Origin: Dyadobacter sandarakinus
Lineage (GTDB): Bacteria > Bacteroidota > Bacteroidia > Cytophagales > Spirosomataceae
Length of the DNA: 64,000 nucleotides
Direction of reading: 5' to 3'
NCBI RefSeq assembly: GCF_016894445.1
Contig: NZ_CP056775.1
Location: forward strand, 870,001-934,000
The position numbers and the translations under genes are program-made. Below, one piece after another: positions 17,282 through 27,083 of the stretch (the stretch's first letter is position 1; every line of letters starts with the position of its first letter). The notes beneath the pieces were generated by a model that saw only the letters and a list, made by a program, of their open reading frames with translations, did not search any database and was not told where the DNA came from.

Positions 17282-18505
17282 ATGTTGAATAATATGATTA
17301 CAAAAACAATTGCGAGCCAGCCAGCATCTGCCGACCCAATCATCGAAAAGACGGTTTACCCGATTCTTCTGGCGGTGAGTCTTGCCCATTTGCTGAATGA
17401 CACCATGCAGGCGGTAATCACGTCGGTTTACCCCATGCTCAAAAATAATTTTCAGCTGAGTTTTTCTCAGATCGGTCTCGTCACACTCTGCTACCAGCTT
17501 ACTGCCTCCATTTTTCAGCCATTTGTGGGCTTGTACACAGACAAGCATCCCAAACCTTATTCCATCGTGGCGGGAATGAGCTTTTCCATGATGGGCATTA
17601 CATCGCTGGCGTTCGCTCCCTCGTTTGAATGGATCTTGTTATCCGTTGGTCTCATTGGGATCGGGTCCTCTATTTTCCATCCCGAATCATCGCGGATCGC
17701 GCACTTGTCTTCCGGCGGCAAGCGCGGATTGGCGCAGGCGGTGTTTCAGCTGGGCGGTAATGGAGGAAGCGCACTGGGTCCGCTGCTGGCCGCGCTGATC
17801 GTGGCGCCATTTGGTCAGCACGGATTGGCCTGGTTTGCATTGGCTGCTTTATTGGGCGGGTTCCTTGCAGTCAGGATCGGCGGCTGGTACAAGGGAAGTA
17901 TGGTGGCAAGGTCTGCAAAGCCAGCTACGGATAAGTCTCTCGGATTCAGCCGGAACCGCATTGTTTTTTCATTATTTATCCTCCTGGTACTGATCTTTTC
18001 GAAGTACGTTTATCTGGCCGGGATGACCAGTTATTATACTTTTTTTCTGATGGATAAATTTGGGCTCGACATTCAGCAGGCCCAGATCAGGTTGTTTATA
18101 TTTTCGCTTTCGGTGGCTGTGGGTACCGTGGTGGGCGGTCCGTTCGGGGATCGGTTCGGACGAAAGTATGTGATCTGGATCTCGATCCTGGGCGCGGCAC
18201 CTTTTACCATGCTGCTCCCGTACGCCAACCTGTTCTGGACTACCATATTGTCCGTCTGCGTCGGTCTGATCATCTCATCTGCCTTTTCTGCTATTGTAGT
18301 TTATGCCCAGGAACTTGTTCCCGGCAAGGTAGGGCTGATCGGCGGATTGTTCTTCGGACTGTCATTTGGAATGGGAGGGTTGGGGTCTGCTTTTCTGGGA
18401 AACCTGGCCGATGAAACCAGCATTACCTACGTCTTCCGCCTGTGTTCTTTTTTACCGCTCATCGGTATGGCCACCGGTCTTTTACCGAGGCTTAAAAGCG
18501 CCTGA
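17282..18505 (+). CDS. MFS exporter of the fosmidomycin-resistance (Fsr) family
   Basis: A 407-residue inner-membrane protein with about twelve transmembrane helices. The N-terminal segment LAHLLNDTMQAVITSVYPMLK and the following QIGLVTLCYQLTASIFQPFVG are highly characteristic of Fsr-type major facilitator proteins, as is GIGSSIFHPESSRIAH with its buried HPE. The loop motif GDRFGRKYV between helices 8 and 9 is the MFS A-like motif. Family members export fosmidomycin and possibly other small acids by proton antiport; the natural substrate here is unknown. It is monocistronic. A second ATG four codons in is an alternative start. Confidence 0.93.
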   Translation: MLNNMITKTIASQPASADPIIEKTVYPILLAVSLAHLLNDTMQAVITSVYPMLKNNFQLSFSQIGLVTLCYQLTASIFQPFVGLYTDKHPKPYSIVAGMSFSMMGITSLAFAPSFEWILLSVGLIGIGSSIFHPESSRIAHLSSGGKRGLAQAVFQLGGNGGSALGPLLAALIVAPFGQHGLAWFALAALLGGFLAVRIGGWYKGSMVARSAKPATDKSLGFSRNRIVFSLFILLVLIFSKYVYLAGMTSYYTFFLMDKFGLDIQQAQIRLFIFSLSVAVGTVVGGPFGDRFGRKYVIWISILGAAPFTMLLPYANLFWTTILSVCVGLIISSAFSAIVVYAQELVPGKVGLIGGLFFGLSFGMGGLGSAFLGNLADETSITYVFRLCSFLPLIGMATGLLPRLKSA

Positions 18506-18655
18506 TGATTGTGCCGGTTCAGGGTTATAAACCGGATATTCTTCCCGGGAAGTCCGGGCGACTGGTCTTAGCAACCATGGACCGCATCTCGCATCTGGCT
18601 AAAACTGTCGTATTTTCTATCGGTTGGTGGAACAACATTTTAAGTAACTTAGAGC

Positions 18656-18892
18656 ATGAATGAAACCATTATGCTGCCCGTGGACTACCAGGGCGAAACC
18701 ATTGAACTTCCACTGAATATCGTAACCCTGGGCTATACCTACCAGTTGCATATACAGGTCCAGGGGCGAACACTGATATTTGAGAAAGACGACGAAGGAC
18801 AGTACCGCGTCATCGACCTTTCCGGGAGCGGACCCGACCATGTGGATAAGCACCTGATTACCGCAATCTTAGAGACTTTGCAGGGGCTATAA
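18656..18892 (+). CDS. Small hypothetical protein
   Basis: A 78-residue soluble acidic protein. Its sequence alternates beta-like segments (TIMLPVDYQGETIELPLN, YTYQLHIQVQGRTLIFEKDDEG) and ends in a helix (HLITAILETLQGL). It resembles small conserved Bacteroidota proteins without a known role. There is no signal peptide. A short terminator lies 65 bases after the stop, supporting it as a real separate gene. Confidence 0.7.
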   Translation: MNETIMLPVDYQGETIELPLNIVTLGYTYQLHIQVQGRTLIFEKDDEGQYRVIDLSGSGPDHVDKHLITAILETLQGL

Positions 18893-18956
18893 GCTCATGC
18901 AGGAGAATGCTTTTCTGAAAAATGTAATTTTCAATCCTGACAGAGGATCAACCCAG

Positions 18957-18979
18957 GCCCGGCTTACCGGGCTTTTTTT
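18957..18979 (+). terminator. Rho-independent terminator
   Basis: GCCCGG-CTTA-CCGGGC followed by seven T residues; a compact canonical terminator after the 78-residue protein gene. Confidence 0.9.
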
Positions 18980-19068
18980 GTTTTTGTTATACAAATAACT
19001 GCGCAAAGGAACTCACAGGCTGGTGAAATGAATTTTATCAGCAGCATTCTTAAAGTTGATTCATCGTC

Positions 19069-20094
19069 ATGACAGACAAATTCATACAAGACATCCCGTT
19101 TTCCATCCTTGATCTTGCACCGATCACCGAGGGAAACAATGCGGCTGTAACATTCAAAAACAGTCTCAGCCTCGCGCAGCACGCGGAAGAGCTGGGCTAC
19201 CATCGTTACTGGCTGGCCGAGCACCACAATATGGAAAGCGTAGCCAGTTCGGCCACTTCGGTGCTGATCGGGTATATTGCCGGCGGCACGCGTACCATCA
19301 GGGTCGGCAGCGGAGGCATTATGCTGCCCAATCATGCGCCGCTGGTCGTGGCTGAGCAGTTCGGTACCCTTGCATCCTTATACCCGGGCCGCATTGACCT
19401 GGGACTCGGGCGTGCTCCCGGCACCGACCAGGTGACCGCCCGCGCGCTGAGGCGTAACTACATGGAATCTGCCCAGGACTTTCCGGATGATGTGATGGCG
19501 CTGCAAACGTATTTTTCAGCAGAAAACAGCAGCTCCAAAGTACGTGCGATCCCGGGTGAAGGACTGGACATCCCGATCTGGATACTGGGATCCAGTACCG
19601 ATAGTGCCCGTCTTGCCGCGCATCTGGGTTTGCCTTATGCATTTGCAAGTCATTTTGCACCAACCCACTTCCTGAGTGCGATCGAGCTTTACCGGCGTAA
19701 CTTCCGCCCGTCCCGGTACCTTGCCCAGCCTTATGTGATGGCTTGTGTCAATGTGATCGCCGCGGATACAAACCAGGAGGCCGAGCGGCTTGCTACCTCT
19801 TTCTTCCAGCTGGCTACGGGGATTATTACAGGCAGGCGCCGGGCGCTGCAGCCGCCGGTCGATAGCATGGACGGGCTTTGGGGAGAGTATGAGGAGGCTG
19901 CGGTAAGACAAATGATGAAGTACACCTTTATCGGGGACAAAAAACAGATCAGCAGTGACCTTACCTATTTTCAGAAGCATACCCAGCTCGATGAGCTCAT
20001 GGTGACCAGCCACATTTACGATCCCCAGGCACGGATTCACAGCTACGAGGTTCTGAAGAGCCTGCAGAATGAAAGCAGGGAGGTACTCGCGTAG
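19069..20094 (+). CDS. LLM-class flavin-dependent oxidoreductase (luciferase-like monooxygenase)
   Basis: A 341-residue cytoplasmic enzyme of the bacterial luciferase-like TIM barrel family. Diagnostic segments are [21 protein letters not shown] (about residue 33), [25 protein letters not shown] (about 80) and [15 protein letters not shown] (about 105), as in the YhbW-type subgroup. Such proteins use reduced FMN to oxygenate a substrate; the substrate cannot be read from sequence. Its stop is 20 bases from the convergent MATE gene, without room for a strong terminator. Confidence 0.93.
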   Translation: MTDKFIQDIPFSILDLAPITEGNNAAVTFKNSLSLAQHAEELGYHRYWLAEHHNMESVASSATSVLIGYIAGGTRTIRVGSGGIMLPNHAPLVVAEQFGTLASLYPGRIDLGLGRAPGTDQVTARALRRNYMESAQDFPDDVMALQTYFSAENSSSKVRAIPGEGLDIPIWILGSSTDSARLAAHLGLPYAFASHFAPTHFLSAIELYRRNFRPSRYLAQPYVMACVNVIAADTNQEAERLATSFFQLATGIITGRRRALQPPVDSMDGLWGEYEEAAVRQMMKYTFIGDKKQISSDLTYFQKHTQLDELMVTSHIYDPQARIHSYEVLKSLQNESREVLA

Positions 20095-20114
20095 TGGATC
20101 ACGCCCACGGCTTC

Positions 20115-21473
20115 TCAAATAATGGCTTTTGAGGAAAAGTACCGCTCTTTATGGTACAGGGTGTAAGCTCCTGCAAGGGCGAAGGTTAGTATCTCGGCCA
20201 GCGACCGTGATAGCCACACACCCGGCAGGCCGAGCTGAGCAGGAAGGATCAGCAGCGCGGGTACGACCAGCAGAAAGCCTTTTGAAAGGTTGATTAAAAA
20301 TGAAAAGGTCGTTTTGCCCGTACTTTGGAGAAACGCTGCCATGATGTAGTTGGGCCCGGCAGCCAGAAACAGCAGGAAGTATAATCCCATGGCCTCGACA
20401 GCGATGGTCCGGTAGGTGTCCGACTGGTCGCCGGAAAACAGGAGGAGCAGCGGGCTGGCTATCAGCAGTCCTGCCGCAGCAACTGCTAGTCCCAGCGCCG
20501 CCGTGAAGCCGAGCGAAAACCGGAAAACTTCCAGCACCCGGCCGGGCTGCCTTGCGCCGACATTAAACGAAATGATCGGCAGCGCGGCGATCATGGCAGC
20601 CGTAAATGGGCGGATCAGTAAAAAGCTGAGATAATTGACCAGCCCGAATGCCGCAACGGCCAGGGAGCCGTACGGGATCAGCGCCTGGTTGATCAGCAGC
20701 AATCCCGATGAAAATGCGAGCTCGGAAGCAAATGAAGGCATGCCCGTTTTCAAGAACTCCCGCCATGCATCAAACCGCAGCGTAAAGCGGAAAGCGGTGA
20801 AAGTGAAATGCGTGTGACCATTGAGAATATAAAAGAACAGGTAGGCTGCCCCGGACGCCAGGGCAACGGACGTGGCCACCGACGCACCTTTTACGCCCAG
20901 GTGAAATCCCGCAATAAGCACAAGGTCCAGCACAATATTGACGATCGCGGCCAGGATCCCGGCATTTCTTGATATGCGGGGCGCATTGTCGGCCCGGACG
21001 AAGTTTCCCCACACCATTGCCAGGAAAAAGAAAGGCAAACCAACCAGCTGCCAGAATGCATAGTCGGCGGTATTTTGTGCCAGCACGCCACTATCCGGCC
21101 CAGCCAGGAACCGGCCCAGGATTTCTGCCAGCCAGGGTGCCGAAAGTGCCACAAGCATACCGGTGGCGAGTACCAGCGTCGTAGCGAACTGAAACACCTG
21201 CTGGGCTTTATTAAATGCAACCGCGCCAATGCTCTTGCCGATCATGACGCCGCCGCCGATCATCACCGGCACGCTCAGGGCCACCAGCACGATCATCACC
21301 GGACCATACAATCCGACGGCCGCCAGCCCGTCCTTACCGACCTGCTGCCCCAGGATAATACCATTGATCACCTGGTGCATGACCGACGAAAGCAGGCTCA
21401 CAATGGCCGGGATGTAGTACTGAAAAAACAAAGCCTTGATGGGAGCTTGTCCCAGGGGATTGGTACCAGTCAT
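20115..21473 (-). CDS. MATE-family multidrug/sodium antiporter
   Basis: A 452-residue inner-membrane protein with twelve transmembrane helices in two related halves, as in NorM/DinF. Typical pieces are QYYIPAIVSLLSSVMHQVINGIILGQQVG at the start, VGLYGPVMIVLVALSVPVMIGGGVMIGKSIGA, and in the second half GMPSFASELAFSSGLLLINQALIPYGS. ATG at 21473 fits family alignments; an open frame continues to 21725 but that part has no membrane-protein character. MATE proteins export cationic drugs or metabolites using sodium or proton gradients. Substrate unknown. Confidence 0.92.
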   Translation of the reverse strand: MTGTNPLGQAPIKALFFQYYIPAIVSLLSSVMHQVINGIILGQQVGKDGLAAVGLYGPVMIVLVALSVPVMIGGGVMIGKSIGAVAFNKAQQVFQFATTLVLATGMLVALSAPWLAEILGRFLAGPDSGVLAQNTADYAFWQLVGLPFFFLAMVWGNFVRADNAPRISRNAGILAAIVNIVLDLVLIAGFHLGVKGASVATSVALASGAAYLFFYILNGHTHFTFTAFRFTLRFDAWREFLKTGMPSFASELAFSSGLLLINQALIPYGSLAVAAFGLVNYLSFLLIRPFTAAMIAALPIISFNVGARQPGRVLEVFRFSLGFTAALGLAVAAAGLLIASPLLLLFSGDQSDTYRTIAVEAMGLYFLLFLAAGPNYIMAAFLQSTGKTTFSFLINLSKGFLLVVPALLILPAQLGLPGVWLSRSLAEILTFALAGAYTLYHKERYFSSKAII

Positions 21474-21553
21474 GGAGCGGCGGAAAAAAGGGGGGCGCAA
21501 ATATAACCGAAAATTACACAATCGATCATGGACCGGGCTTTTTGAGGAATTGC

Positions 21554-21561
21554 TATATTTG
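21554..21561 (+). promoter_or_regulatory. Putative -7 element of the iron-uptake operon
   Basis: TATATTTG matches TAnnTTTG exactly and lies eight bases before the ATG at 21570, implying a nearly leaderless mRNA. No clear TTG -33 element is found at the proper distance, so the call is tentative. No Fur box was recognised. Confidence 0.4.
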
Positions 21562-21569
21562 CCCGGAGC

Positions 21570-21947
21570 ATGCGTACTATCATCATCTACATCTGGCTGA
21601 TCACCACCATCCTTCCGACGTTCAGTCAGTGGGGGACTATCGCGTACTATCAGCTCAACAAGGAATACATCGCACGCGTACTCTGCGAAAACCGCGACAA
21701 GCCCCAGCTGCATTGCAATGGTCATTGTTATCTGGCCAAAAAGCTGAAAAAGCAGCAGGAAGCACAGGATCAGAAGACCACCGAGCAGGTTCAGAATATA
21801 CCTGTAATTCAGTTGTTTGCTTCTCCGGTAGCCTCCTTTGAATTTTTATCCAGACATTTTGTACTGCCTCGGGAACATGCGTTTGCCTACCGCCTGGCTT
21901 TTTACCAGGCTCCGCTCTCGATTGCAGTTCCGCCTCCCTGTTCATAG
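21570..21947 (+). CDS. Small conserved exported or membrane protein preceding a TonB receptor
   Basis: A 125-residue protein with an N-terminal hydrophobic helix (IIIYIWLITTILPTFSQWG). It then has the segment YYQLNKEYIARVLCENRDKP and LHCNGHCYLAKKL, with three cysteines. As I recall, short proteins with this C-x-NRDKP...C-x-G-x-CYL pattern occur repeatedly beside TonB siderophore receptors in Bacteroidota; their role is not known. The Cys/His cluster could bind metal. It is the first gene of a three-gene operon with the receptor and a PepSY membrane protein. Confidence 0.8.
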   Translation: MRTIIIYIWLITTILPTFSQWGTIAYYQLNKEYIARVLCENRDKPQLHCNGHCYLAKKLKKQQEAQDQKTTEQVQNIPVIQLFASPVASFEFLSRHFVLPREHAFAYRLAFYQAPLSIAVPPPCS

Positions 21948-22081
21948 CTTCCCGGCTTTTATGTAAGAAGCGGCTTCTGAGCCGGTGAATGCACGCGTTC
22001 AGCCGGGAAAATGCGCCTGCTTCAGATTTTCTTTTCGCCCCCCGCATTGCGGACCGGGGTAGGTCTTTAATGCTCCATTTA

Positions 22082-24451
22082 ATGAACATCCGATATTTAT
22101 TACTCTTATTTTTTATCACCCATACCTGCATCATTTCCCTTGCACAATCCGCAGAGGGTACATTGAGCGGGCGCATCGTCAATGCAGACGGGGAGGTTAT
22201 TACAGGTGCCTCTGTCATCCTGCAGAACACCGGTACCGGTACAACCACCGACGCCGATGGTCGCTTCAGCCTTGCAGGAATTACGCCGGGATCCTATGTT
22301 CTTGCGGTTTCCAATATAGGCTACACGGCATTTACCCAGCTCATCAGGGTTGCAAGAGGGACAAATTCATTTCTTAACCTGCAACTCTCGGAAAGCAGGC
22401 AGGAGCTGGACGAAGTACTGGTGAGTACAGCCAAAGACCGCTACCAGGTGCTGGCATCAGCCACTTCTACCCGTACCAATACACCCCTGCTTTCCACGCC
22501 CCAATCGGTGCAGGTACTGTCGTCCCAGGTGCTGCGCGACCGGCAGGCATTCACGCTGAATGAAATTGCAGGCTCATTTACAGGGATGAAAGTCAATAAC
22601 GGAAATGGTAATTTCCAGATCCGGGGCTTTACCGCCTATTCACCCAATGATGCCAGCTTCCTGCTGTACAATGGTATCCGGGGCAACCTTTTCCTGTGGA
22701 GCCAGCAGCCCCTGCTGTATAATGTGGAATCGGTAGAGTTGCTGCGGGGTCCGTCGGGTGCGCTATTCAGTGAAGGTTCACCGGGGGGAGTGGTCAATTT
22801 TATAACCAAAAAACCATTGTCGGAAAAACAGGCCGGCATAGATCTGTCGGCTGGCAGTTGGGGATTCGGCAGGGGTTCGCTGGATTTTACCGGCCCGGTG
22901 GGCAAGCAGAAGAAGCTCCTGTACCGGGCAATTATCGGGTACGACCGTTCAAAAAGTTTCAGGGATTACCAGGACAAGAAAAACCTGTTTGTGGCTCCTT
23001 CACTCACTTATCTGTTTAACAGCAGAAGTTCATTGCAGCTGGAACTGAACTATGCCTATCAGAAAGCAGTACAGCAGTACGACAATGGAAGCTACATTTA
23101 TTCCCGTGCCGACGGCAGCTTTGACTTCAACTACTATCCAAAAAATCTGACAGTCCAGAGCCCGACGGATTATGGTAAAACACACAATGGCTCCGCCACG
23201 CTAACTTTCAGCCATCAGATCAGCGACCATCTCAAACTGACGGTCGTTGAAAGGGCCGTGCGGAATATACTGGACTACACAGACCATATTCCTGTGGGAC
23301 GAATCCGGAATGATTCGATCAGCAGGGGATTCCAGGATTGGGAAACCGACAGGTTCAGTCTGCAAACCACTGCATTTGCCACCTACACGGCCAAAACAGG
23401 CTTCATCGGTCACCAGATCATTGCAGGAACAGATTACAACCGCTACGGCTGGACCAAAAACGATTACCGTTTCAAATCTTCTACCCGTATCTCCATACTC
23501 CACCCGGACTATACCGGCAGTATCCCTGATGCGGCGGCTCCTGCTGATGAGTCGGACGACAACAAGCGCGTCACGAACCTGATCGGAGGCTATGTTCAGG
23601 ATCAGTTGAGTATGGGTAGCAAAGTGAAGGTGCTTTTTTCGCTCCGCTATGATCATTATAATGGAAAAGAAACGCCCCTGTCGGACCAGGATGACAAACA
23701 GGGTGATGAGTTGCAGGCGTCGGGATGGATTCCGCGGGTAGGATTGGTGTACCTGCCTGTCAGGAATGTATCCATTTACGGTACCTACCTCAAATCCTTC
23801 AATCCCCAGACTTCCAACAATGCGCTTGCCGGCGGGCCATTTCCCACCCGTAAAGCAACCCAGTATGAAGCCGGTGCCAAGGCAGACCTGCTGAGCAACC
23901 ACTTGTCGGCCGTCGTTTCCATGTACCAGATCAACTATGCCAATATCCTGACCGCTGCGCCCACCGAAGAAAATTCCCACCGGCAGGCAGTGATCGATGG
24001 TACCCGGAGCAGGGGAGGGGAGTTTTCGCTGACGGGCAACCTGGACAGGCTCAGTATCATTGCAGGGTACGCTTTCAACGAGCACGTGCTGGTGAGTACC
24101 AGCTCCTATGGCAAAAAAGGCGACCGCTTTGCCAATGCGCCGAAGCATCAGATCAATTTCTGGGGTAAATACGCGCTTCCCTTCCGGGTGCTCAGCGGTT
24201 TCGGGATTGCGGCGGGTGTTCGCTACGTAAGCGACCAGGTTGGTTTGCTGAGCAACCAAAACTTCGTTTTTCCTTCTTACACGGTGCTGGATGCGGCACT
24301 TACTTACCAGCGCAACAGGTTTCAGGTTCAGTTGAACGCGTATAATCTCGCCAACCGGCATTACTTTACCGGCAGCCGGTCAGGTGTTACGACGGGAGGA
24401 CTGGGCGATCCTCGGAATGTACGGCTGGGTTTGAGCTACCAGCTCTGGTAA
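22082..24451 (+). CDS. TonB-dependent siderophore receptor with carboxypeptidase-like N-domain
   Basis: A 789-residue outer-membrane receptor. After a signal peptide (LLLLFFITHTCIISLAQ), a carboxypeptidase regulatory-like domain covers residues about 25-110 (GTLSGRIVNADGEVITGASV). Then come the plug (NTPLLSTPQSVQVLSSQVL, VESVELLRGPSGALF, GGVVNFITKKP) and a 22-strand barrel. The plug motifs are those of ferric-siderophore transporters (FhuA/FecA type). It ends in LSYQLW rather than the more usual Phe. ATG at 22082 places the signal peptide correctly; earlier in-frame starts add a non-signal extension. It functions with the PepSY protein whose ATG follows the stop codon without any gap. Confidence 0.94.
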   Translation: MNIRYLLLLFFITHTCIISLAQSAEGTLSGRIVNADGEVITGASVILQNTGTGTTTDADGRFSLAGITPGSYVLAVSNIGYTAFTQLIRVARGTNSFLNLQLSESRQELDEVLVSTAKDRYQVLASATSTRTNTPLLSTPQSVQVLSSQVLRDRQAFTLNEIAGSFTGMKVNNGNGNFQIRGFTAYSPNDASFLLYNGIRGNLFLWSQQPLLYNVESVELLRGPSGALFSEGSPGGVVNFITKKPLSEKQAGIDLSAGSWGFGRGSLDFTGPVGKQKKLLYRAIIGYDRSKSFRDYQDKKNLFVAPSLTYLFNSRSSLQLELNYAYQKAVQQYDNGSYIYSRADGSFDFNYYPKNLTVQSPTDYGKTHNGSATLTFSHQISDHLKLTVVERAVRNILDYTDHIPVGRIRNDSISRGFQDWETDRFSLQTTAFATYTAKTGFIGHQIIAGTDYNRYGWTKNDYRFKSSTRISILHPDYTGSIPDAAAPADESDDNKRVTNLIGGYVQDQLSMGSKVKVLFSLRYDHYNGKETPLSDQDDKQGDELQASGWIPRVGLVYLPVRNVSIYGTYLKSFNPQTSNNALAGGPFPTRKATQYEAGAKADLLSNHLSAVVSMYQINYANILTAAPTEENSHRQAVIDGTRSRGGEFSLTGNLDRLSIIAGYAFNEHVLVSTSSYGKKGDRFANAPKHQINFWGKYALPFRVLSGFGIAAGVRYVSDQVGLLSNQNFVFPSYTVLDAALTYQRNRFQVQLNAYNLANRHYFTGSRSGVTTGGLGDPRNVRLGLSYQLW

Positions 24452-25615
24452 ATGCTAAGCATCAGATCCACCCATTTTCCTATGAGAAAAGCATGGCTCA
24501 GCCGTAACCTTTTCAAACTGCACAGCTGGTTTGGCCTGGTTACGGGTCTGTTTCTAATCTTGCTGGGATTAAGCGGCTCCCTCCTGGTTTTCAGGACGGA
24601 GCTCGACCGGTTTTTCAACAAAGAACTGCTGCATGTTCCGCACCAAATGCCCATACCCGAGCAAGCCCTTCAGCATTGTTATGACCGGATTACCAGCCGG
24701 TATCCTAACCTGGACGGTATAGCGTGGCTAAATCCTGATGCCGGGCCCGGGGACGCTTACGATTTCAGGATCTACTATAACGATGGGCAGCTGCTGACCT
24801 ATGATCTGGCATTGATCTCCGTGGATCCTTATACCGGTAAGGTCCTGCGCGAGGGACCTTCGGACCGTTTTATGCCCAGCTTTATGGCCTGGTTGTTCCA
24901 GTTTCATTTCAGTTTTCAGCTGGGTATTCCCGGCGCTGCATTGACTGCCATATTGGGTATGACCATGCTGGTATCACTGCTCACGGGAGTATTCGTCTAC
25001 CGGAAAAACATTCTTAAAGTCCTGACATTCTGGGTAAAGATCAACCGGAAAAACTGGCGGACGGTCAGCTCAGACCTGCATCGGATCGTGGGGGTCTGGT
25101 CTTTGATGTTGAATGCAGTTATATTTTTTACAGGGTTCTGGATGAACCTTTTTGCATTTAAACCAAAGACCTGGCAGAATGAACTTGCACCCGCGCTGCC
25201 CAATACAAACATAGCTGTGCCTGCGGACCGGATGTACCGTCAAGCACTCGCAGCCATGCCCGACCTCGAACCTACCTATGTGTACCTCCCCACGCAGCTC
25301 GCACGCAAGTTCGAGGTGAGGGGGTTCACAGACGGTCAGTTCAAAATATGGGGTAGTGCCAATTCCGTAAAGATCGATCAGCAAACCGGTGAGATCAGCG
25401 GCATCAGCCGCCTCACCGACAAACCCCTGGAAGATCGCATTGAAGCTGCCTTTTTTCCGCTGCACGTCGGGAACTTTGGCGGATTTTGGGTGAAGCTGGT
25501 GTATGTGATCATTGGTCTTACACCTGGCCTGCTGGCCATCACGGGCTTCCTGCTCTGGTGGCGACGGCAGCGGTTCAGGGCTGCAGTATCCCGCGCCCGG
25601 ATTACTCCGGTATGA
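24452..25615 (+). CDS. PepSY-associated transmembrane protein, probable ferric-siderophore reductase partner
   Basis: A 387-residue inner-membrane protein of the PepSY-TM family. The N-terminal LFKLHSWFGLVTGLFLILLGLSGSLLVFRTELD carries the conserved H-x-W...G motif of the first helix. Further helices lie near residues 140-190, 215-235 and at the C-terminus (LVYVIIGLTPGLLAITGFLLWWRR). The two periplasmic loops hold PepSY-like domains. Family members (FoxB, PiuB-like) are coupled to siderophore receptors and thought to reduce iron in the periplasm. The ATG is immediately after the receptor stop; a second ATG at 24482 is also plausible. Confidence 0.92.
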   Translation: MLSIRSTHFPMRKAWLSRNLFKLHSWFGLVTGLFLILLGLSGSLLVFRTELDRFFNKELLHVPHQMPIPEQALQHCYDRITSRYPNLDGIAWLNPDAGPGDAYDFRIYYNDGQLLTYDLALISVDPYTGKVLREGPSDRFMPSFMAWLFQFHFSFQLGIPGAALTAILGMTMLVSLLTGVFVYRKNILKVLTFWVKINRKNWRTVSSDLHRIVGVWSLMLNAVIFFTGFWMNLFAFKPKTWQNELAPALPNTNIAVPADRMYRQALAAMPDLEPTYVYLPTQLARKFEVRGFTDGQFKIWGSANSVKIDQQTGEISGISRLTDKPLEDRIEAAFFPLHVGNFGGFWVKLVYVIIGLTPGLLAITGFLLWWRRQRFRAAVSRARITPV

Positions 25616-25655
25616 TCTTGCTGCATGCGGAAAGTTTGCAGACCCATACGAATTC

Positions 25656-25689
25656 AATCTGCGGCGCTGCCGGTGTAGCGCCGCAGATT
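25656..25689. terminator. Bidirectional terminator between convergent genes
   Basis: AATCTGCGGCGCT is inverted as AGCGCCGCAGATT around an eight-base loop. It lies between the PepSY gene (+) and the dipeptidase gene (-) and is flanked by A/T-rich DNA, with TTTATTTT on the plus-strand side. Confidence 0.85.
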
Positions 25690-26939
25690 TATTTTCCTTC
25701 TGTCACCTTCCTGATCACCCGCAGCCAGTTCAGGCCCAGGATCTTTTTAATCCGCTGATCTGTATAACCCAGCTTTTGTAATGCAATGGTAATCTGTGGA
25801 AAATCACTGATATCCTTGATTTCATGGGGTAGTTCGGGACCGCCGTCAAGGTCGGAGCCAAGTGCAATGTGGTCTTCACCCACCAGCTTTACGCCATAGT
25901 CAATCACTTTGGCAAGCTGGTCTACATGCATCCAGTACTCATCCGGAATTTTTCCGTTAAAAGTAAACGGAAGCTCGCGGGCAAATTCCCGGTCCACATC
26001 TTCAATAGTCTGGGTGGTAACCTGCGAGGCAAGGATCCTGGGTATTTTGGGCTGAGGATTGGGTTGTATGCGCACCGGGTTATTAGGTTTCTGCCATGCC
26101 CAGTACTTCGGGTTGTTGAACAAACTGCCAAAGTGCACACCGATCACACCGCCTTTTGCTGCAATCGCCTTCGCAGCTTCGTCAGAAATACAGCGGGGAT
26201 GGTCTACGATCTTGTAAAATCCGCCGTGACTGTAAATCACCGGATGACGGCTCGCCTCTACCGATTGCAGGATTGCGTCATTGGACGCGTGCGCGACATT
26301 GATCACCATTCCCAGATCATTCATTTCCCTGATCAGCGCCTTGCCATGTTCGTTGATGCCGCCCCAGGTATATACATCATTGCAGGCATCGATAAATGCA
26401 TTGGTAGTACTGTGTGCGGTGAGCTGCATGGAACGCAGGCCCAGCTTGTACAGCGCACGCAGCAGGTCAAGGTCCCCGTAAAGGTCATATCCGCCTTCCA
26501 GATCCAGGAAAGCAGCCATTTTGCCTTTTTTATTGATGCGTTCAATGTCAGAGGCGGTGAGTGCCAGCTCGATCACGGCATTGTTTTTCCTGATCTGTTC
26601 CAGGGCAAGGTTCACGACACGAAAGGTGTTTTTGGTCTCAAACCTGCCGGGATAATAGTTTTCAGGAGTGTAAACAGAAAAAAACATCGCATCCAGCCCG
26701 CCTTCCCGCGCCCTTGGCAGGTCAACTGTACCGTCGGGGTACCGCTGCCCGATATCGGTTTTCAGGATGAGCTCGCGGCTCATTACATGCGTATGTCCAT
26801 CCATTACAAATGCCTGCCGGTGCAGATCAGGCATGTGCCTGCTTCCTGGCACAGGAGTGGCCAGTAAGGTTTGTCTTGATAAAACAGCACCAGCTGCCGG
26901 TAAAAGAGTCAGGCTTTTAAGAACGTCTCTGCGTTTCAT
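25689..26939 (-). CDS. M19-family membrane-dipeptidase-like metallopeptidase, exported
   Basis: A 416-residue protein starting MKRRDVLKSLTLLPAAGAVL, a Tat-like signal. The zinc-binding pattern of renal dipeptidases is seen: VMDGHTHV (first H-x-H; the family more often has H-x-D), AFLDLEGGYDL (bridging Glu), INVAHASN, IYSHGGF and the late ALGSDLDGG. A C-terminal helix bundle follows. Members hydrolyse dipeptides, often with D-residues. ATG at 26939 is preferred to 26960 because it gives the proper signal. A hairpin 36 bases upstream separates it from the Tat protein gene before it. Confidence 0.92.
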   Translation of the reverse strand: MKRRDVLKSLTLLPAAGAVLSRQTLLATPVPGSRHMPDLHRQAFVMDGHTHVMSRELILKTDIGQRYPDGTVDLPRAREGGLDAMFFSVYTPENYYPGRFETKNTFRVVNLALEQIRKNNAVIELALTASDIERINKKGKMAAFLDLEGGYDLYGDLDLLRALYKLGLRSMQLTAHSTTNAFIDACNDVYTWGGINEHGKALIREMNDLGMVINVAHASNDAILQSVEASRHPVIYSHGGFYKIVDHPRCISDEAAKAIAAKGGVIGVHFGSLFNNPKYWAWQKPNNPVRIQPNPQPKIPRILASQVTTQTIEDVDREFARELPFTFNGKIPDEYWMHVDQLAKVIDYGVKLVGEDHIALGSDLDGGPELPHEIKDISDFPQITIALQKLGYTDQRIKKILGLNWLRVIRKVTEGK

Positions 26940-26974
26940 ATTTATAAATTTATCCTGCAAAGGTCAGTTAGAAA

Positions 26975-26998
26975 GGAGTGCACATCAGCGTGCACTCC
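26975..26998 (-). terminator. Hairpin between the Tat-exported protein gene and the dipeptidase gene
   Basis: GGAGTGCAC-ATCAGC-GTGCACTCC; on the minus strand it is followed by TTTCT, so it likely terminates or attenuates the transcript from the gene ending at 27084. The dipeptidase may therefore have its own promoter or be only partly co-transcribed. Confidence 0.7.
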
Positions 26999-27083
26999 CT
27001 AACATTGTCAACACCTTTATAGAAAGTAGCTTAGATAATTTTACTTCCGCCTCATCAGGGTATCACTACCCAGATTCATTCAC

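Noticed and set aside
23201..24361. A 386-codon minus-strand frame inside the siderophore receptor gene
   Set aside because: Wholly antisense to an intact TonB receptor; no recognisable domain and no separate promoter.
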